Source of the DNA: Rhizobium sp. J15
GTDB lineage: Bacteria > Pseudomonadota > Alphaproteobacteria > Rhizobiales > Rhizobiaceae
Reading direction: 5' to 3'
Assembly: GCF_002531825.1 (NCBI RefSeq)
Contig: NZ_NWSX01000001.1
Location: 368,181-432,180 of the forward strand
Length of the DNA stretch: 64,000 bases
The position numbers were made by a program, and so were the translations under genes. Under the pieces are notes generated by a model. That model ran no database searches and was not told the origin of the DNA. It worked only from the letters and a program-made list of their open reading frames with translations. Below are positions 61,168 to 64,000 of this stretch, in pieces. Every line of letters starts with the position of its first letter. Within the stretch, counting starts at the first letter, position 1.

Positions 61168-61182
61168 TGACTTTCAGGGTCA
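61168..61182 (+). promoter_or_regulatory. Candidate iron-responsive operator (TGA-N9-TCA)
   Basis: TGACTTTCAGGGTCA lies 44 nt upstream of the binding-protein start. It fits TGA-N9-TCA, the iron-responsive operator bound by RirA in rhizobia. The motif is short, so chance occurrence in the 136-nt spacer is possible (a few per cent). Confidence 0.4.
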
Positions 61183-61225
61183 GGAACTGCTGCAAGCAAT
61201 GCGCATTCATTCGCGGAGGGACATA

Positions 61226-62248
61226 ATGAATTCGCGCTCTATCCTCACATCCATGCTGCTTGCTGCTTCGGCGCTGATGTCGCCTTGCATGGCTGGCGCC
61301 GCAGAAATCAACCTTTACACGACGAGAGAACCGGCTCTGATCGCACCTCTTCTGGAGGCGTTCACCAAATCGTCCGGTACGAAGGTGAATACCATTTTCC
61401 TGAAGGACGGCCTGGCAGAGCGCGTCGCCTCCGAGGGCGCCAGCTCGCCGGCTGACATCCTGATGGCCGTCGATGCCGGCAACCTTGTCGATCTGGTCGA
61501 TAAAGGCGTAACGCAGCCGGTGGAATCATCTGTCCTGAACTCGGCTGTCCCGGAACAACTGCGTGATGCCAAGGGCAATTGGTTTGCGCTTTCGATGCGC
61601 GCCCGCGTGCTCTACGCGGCCAAGGATCTTGATATCAGCACATTCAACTACGAGGAGCTTGCCGATCCCAAGTGGAAGGGCAAGATCTGCATTCGCTCGG
61701 GCCAGCACCCCTATAATACGGCACTGTTTGCCGACTACATCGCCCACTACGGCGCGGAAGAAGCCGAGAAATGGCTGACGGGCGTCAAGGACAACCTCGC
61801 ACGCAAGGCAGCCGGCGGCGATCGCGATGCGGCTAAGGATATCCTCGGCGGCATTTGCGACATTGGTATCGCCAACTCCTATTATGTTGGCCTGATGCGA
61901 TCCGGCAAGGGTGGTGAAGAGCAGGTCAAATGGGGCGATGCCATCAAGGTCGTCCTGCCGACGTTCAAGAACGGCGGGACGCAAGTGAATATCAGCGGCG
62001 CGGCAATCGCCAAGCATTCGCCGAACAAGGCTGAAGCCGTCAAACTTCTCGAATATCTCGTCTCCGACGAAGCGCAGAAGATCTATGCCGAGGCTAATTA
62101 CGAATATCCTGTGAAGGCGGGTGTCGCGGCCGATCCGATCATCGCATCCTTTGGCGAACTAAAGATCGACAGCAAGCCCTTGTCCGAGATCGTCAGCCAT
62201 CGCAAGCAGGCGAGCGAACTCGTGGACAAGGTCGGCTTCGACAACTAA
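61226..62248 (+). CDS. fbpA: Ferric-iron ABC transporter periplasmic binding protein
   Basis: A 340-residue binding protein of the FbpA/FutA/IdiA type. Signal peptide SILTSMLLAASALMSPCMAGA; mature part opens EINLYTTREPALIAPLLEAF. Residues typical for iron coordination are visible: Tyr in INLYTTRE and SYYVGL with two tyrosines. The ATG at 61226 has GGAGGGACATA upstream; a longer frame from 61136 has no ribosome site. It captures Fe3+ in the periplasm and delivers it to the permease. A perfect hairpin follows. Confidence 0.88.
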   Translation: MNSRSILTSMLLAASALMSPCMAGAAEINLYTTREPALIAPLLEAFTKSSGTKVNTIFLKDGLAERVASEGASSPADILMAVDAGNLVDLVDKGVTQPVESSVLNSAVPEQLRDAKGNWFALSMRARVLYAAKDLDISTFNYEELADPKWKGKICIRSGQHPYNTALFADYIAHYGAEEAEKWLTGVKDNLARKAAGGDRDAAKDILGGICDIGIANSYYVGLMRSGKGGEEQVKWGDAIKVVLPTFKNGGTQVNISGAAIAKHSPNKAEAVKLLEYLVSDEAQKIYAEANYEYPVKAGVAADPIIASFGELKIDSKPLSEIVSHRKQASELVDKVGFDN

Positions 62249-62255
62249 AGAACAG

Positions 62256-62282
62256 GGAAGGCGCCGCTGAGAGGCGCCTTCC
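62256..62282 (+). promoter_or_regulatory. Hairpin between fbpA and fbpB
   Basis: GGAAGGCGCC (62256-62265) pairs perfectly with GGCGCCTTCC (62273-62282) around a 7-nt loop. It begins 8 nt after the fbpA stop and has no T-run. It is probably a stabilising or partial-termination element. Confidence 0.6.
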
Positions 62283-62291
62283 TCCCCGAGA

Positions 62292-63962
62292 ATGGATCGA
62301 GTGATGTTTCCCAGCCAGGCGCCCGCCCGCTCTGCAAAGCGCACCGGCAGCGCATGGCTGGCAATTGCCGCTACGATCGCCCTCATTGCCATTCTGCCGA
62401 TCGGGGGATTGCTTCTCGAAGCCTCGAAGGGCTCGGCCGGTCTTTGGGGGCATCTTTTCTCGACCATCCTTCCGGTCGCGCTTCTCGACACCGTCGTCCT
62501 CCTTGCGGGGGTCGGGGTCATCACTGCTGTGGTCGGCACGACGACGGCATGGCTGGTGACGGCCTATGATTTTCCCGGCAGGCGTGCTCTGGAATGGATG
62601 TTGCTTCTGCCGCTTGCCGTTCCGACCTACATCGTCGCCTATGCCTATCTGGATATACTGCATCCGATCGGTCCGGTGCAGGATGCCGTGCGCTGGCTGC
62701 TCGGCTACGAGAGCCCGCGCCAGTTTCGCCTTCCGGACGTCCGTTCCATGGCAGGCTGCATCCTGCTTCTCGGAATCGTGCTCTACCCCTATGTCTACAT
62801 TCCGACCCGCGCGATGTTCCTCACCCAATCCGGTAATCTCGTCGATGCGGCACGCACGCTCGGCACATCTCGCCGCGCGGTCTTCTGGCGGGTCGCCCTG
62901 CCGCTCGCGCGCCCGGCTGTCGCCGTGGGGATCAGCCTTGCTCTGATGGAAACGTTGAACGATATCGGCGCCGCCGAATTCCTCGGTGTCCGGACGATCA
63001 CCGTTTCCATCTACACGACCTGGATCACCCGCTCGGATTTGTCGGGAGCGTCGCAGATCGCCCTTGCCCTTCTTCTCATCGTCGTCGCGATCGTTGCGGT
63101 GGAGCGATGGGCGCGACGCAAGCAGCGCTACTCGATCGACGTTCGCCGGATGCGGCGTTTCCAACCGCGGCGGGTATCTTTGGGAAAAGGCATGCTGCTG
63201 TTTTTCGGCGGTCTTCTGCCGGTCATCCTCGGCTTCGCCGCACCCGCGCTCTATCTCTTGATCGAAGCGGCAAAACGCTATCGGTTCGCCGGCATATCCC
63301 CTCGTATCATCGATGAGGCGGTGAATACGCTCGTTATCGCCACCCTGGCGACGGCGGCGACCGTCATCCTTGGGCTTCTCGCTGCCTACGCGACCCGCCT
63401 GCGCCCGGGCCAGGCGTCCTCCTGGCTCCTGCGCTGTTCGACAATGGGCTATGCTGCTCCCGGGACCGTGGTCGCCATCGGTGTGCTGATCGCCCTTGCC
63501 GGGCTCGATCAGTTTATCGATCGCGCCGCGCTTTCCTTGTTTGGTGTGTCGCCTGGCCTGCTCCTTATGGGATCGGGTGCTGCCGTCTTATATGCGCTCA
63601 TCGTGCGGTTTCTGGCGATCTCCGCCGGCGGCATAGAAGCCGGTCTCTCGCGCATTTCCCTGTCGCTCGATCATGCTTCGCGTTCGTTGGGGCAATCCAC
63701 CACAGGCACTCTGCGATACGTGCATTTGCCGCTCTCGAAGGCGGCAATCTCGGCTGCAGCCCTGCTGGTCTTCGTCGATTGCGTGAAGGAGCTGCCGGCG
63801 ACGCTCCTCCTGCGGCCGCTCAATGTCGAGACTTTCGCGACTCATCTTTATGGAGAGGCTGCGAGAGGCACTTACGAGGAAGCCTCGATTGCCGCGCTCG
63901 CCATCGTGCTAGTCGGCATTCTGCCGGCCATTCTGCTGTCGCGGATCGGACGCATCCGCTAA
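62292..63962 (+). CDS. fbpB: Ferric-iron ABC transporter permease (two fused halves)
   Basis: A 556-residue inner-membrane permease with about 12 helices in two homologous halves, as in FbpB/SfuB. Coupling loops to the ATPase appear twice: LVDAARTLGTSRRAVFWRVA and LDHASRSLGQSTTGTLRYVH. The ATG at 62292 is used; an ATG at 62304 is the alternative. One gene therefore provides both channel halves. The stop at 63962 abuts the repeat at the window end. Confidence 0.87.
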   Translation: MDRVMFPSQAPARSAKRTGSAWLAIAATIALIAILPIGGLLLEASKGSAGLWGHLFSTILPVALLDTVVLLAGVGVITAVVGTTTAWLVTAYDFPGRRALEWMLLLPLAVPTYIVAYAYLDILHPIGPVQDAVRWLLGYESPRQFRLPDVRSMAGCILLLGIVLYPYVYIPTRAMFLTQSGNLVDAARTLGTSRRAVFWRVALPLARPAVAVGISLALMETLNDIGAAEFLGVRTITVSIYTTWITRSDLSGASQIALALLLIVVAIVAVERWARRKQRYSIDVRRMRRFQPRRVSLGKGMLLFFGGLLPVILGFAAPALYLLIEAAKRYRFAGISPRIIDEAVNTLVIATLATAATVILGLLAAYATRLRPGQASSWLLRCSTMGYAAPGTVVAIGVLIALAGLDQFIDRAALSLFGVSPGLLLMGSGAAVLYALIVRFLAISAGGIEAGLSRISLSLDHASRSLGQSTTGTLRYVHLPLSKAAISAAALLVFVDCVKELPATLLLRPLNVETFATHLYGEAARGTYEEASIAALAIVLVGILPAILLSRIGRIR

Positions 63963-64000
63963 CGCACGTCGCGATCTTTCAGATTCGCTCCCCGTGCTTT
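63961..64000. repeat. Dispersed palindromic repeat, copy 2 (cut by window end)
   Basis: Starts ACGCACGTCGCGATCTTTCA and ends CCCCGTGCTTT at the last base of the window. It aligns with the repeat at 44117-44155 over nearly its whole length. It begins in the stop codon of the permease gene. Confidence 0.65.

Noticed and set aside
1..64000. CRISPR arrays, tRNA or rRNA genes, insertion sequences, integrases
   Set aside because: No regularly spaced repeats, tRNA-like folds, transposase or integrase motifs were seen when reading both strands.

Overview
The window reads as a Rhizobium-type genome (Rhizobium leguminosarum / etli group). Supporting points are the high GC content, the gene order agpT-agaL1-agpABCD-agaL2 known from rhizobial alpha-galactoside loci, the pcaR/pcaIJF block, stand-alone LigD-type polymerase and DUF2934/DUF3175-type genes, and rhizobial palindromic repeats. 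It holds no tRNA, rRNA, CRISPR array, replication gene or complete insertion sequence. Whether it is chromosome or a large plasmid cannot be told from the sequence.

Layout. 1-10220: alpha-galactoside uptake and hydrolysis operon with its AraC regulator, closed by a clear terminator. 10255-14310: an accessory patch with a small unknown protein, an HNH nuclease with an extra N-terminal domain, a frameshifted HlyD-like pseudogene, and an Ec67-like retron (reverse transcriptase fused to a TOPRIM domain) whose msr-msd RNA can be placed just upstream of the enzyme. 14880-23430: a second Opp-type ABC transporter on the minus strand with a GH51 arabinofuranosidase and an ArsR-type regulator, probably for arabino-oligosaccharides. 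23956-27028: an AT-richer remnant of a surface-polysaccharide cluster (pyruvyl-transferase-like protein, Wzx-like flippase, broken acyltransferase). 27186-30258: a di-haem peroxidase divergent from a secreted phosphoesterase. 30270-33915: pcaR and pcaIJF, the last steps of the beta-ketoadipate pathway. 33963-38898: GNAT enzyme, a secreted caspase/peptidoglycan-binding/C-type-lectin protein, an MFS carrier and an SDR. 39001-51981: glycogen debranching, DNA-repair genes (topoisomerase IB, LigD-type polymerase, UdgX), GST, stress-type small proteins, a hybrid histidine kinase, cardiolipin synthase and an EEP-family enzyme. 52229-59116: a periplasmic copper-handling cluster (DUF411, CusF-like, cupredoxin, multicopper oxidase, TolC-like lipoprotein, His/Cys-rich protein, cytochrome b561). 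60058-63962: a ferric-iron ABC transporter.

Recurring themes. Each of the three ABC transporters has GC-rich hairpins between the binding-protein gene and the next permease gene, a usual way to make more binding protein than permease. Two catabolic regulators have palindromes in their promoter regions that could be operators. The most unusual items are the retron with its RNA, the caspase-PGBD-lectin protein, and the HNH nuclease with an extra N-terminal domain.
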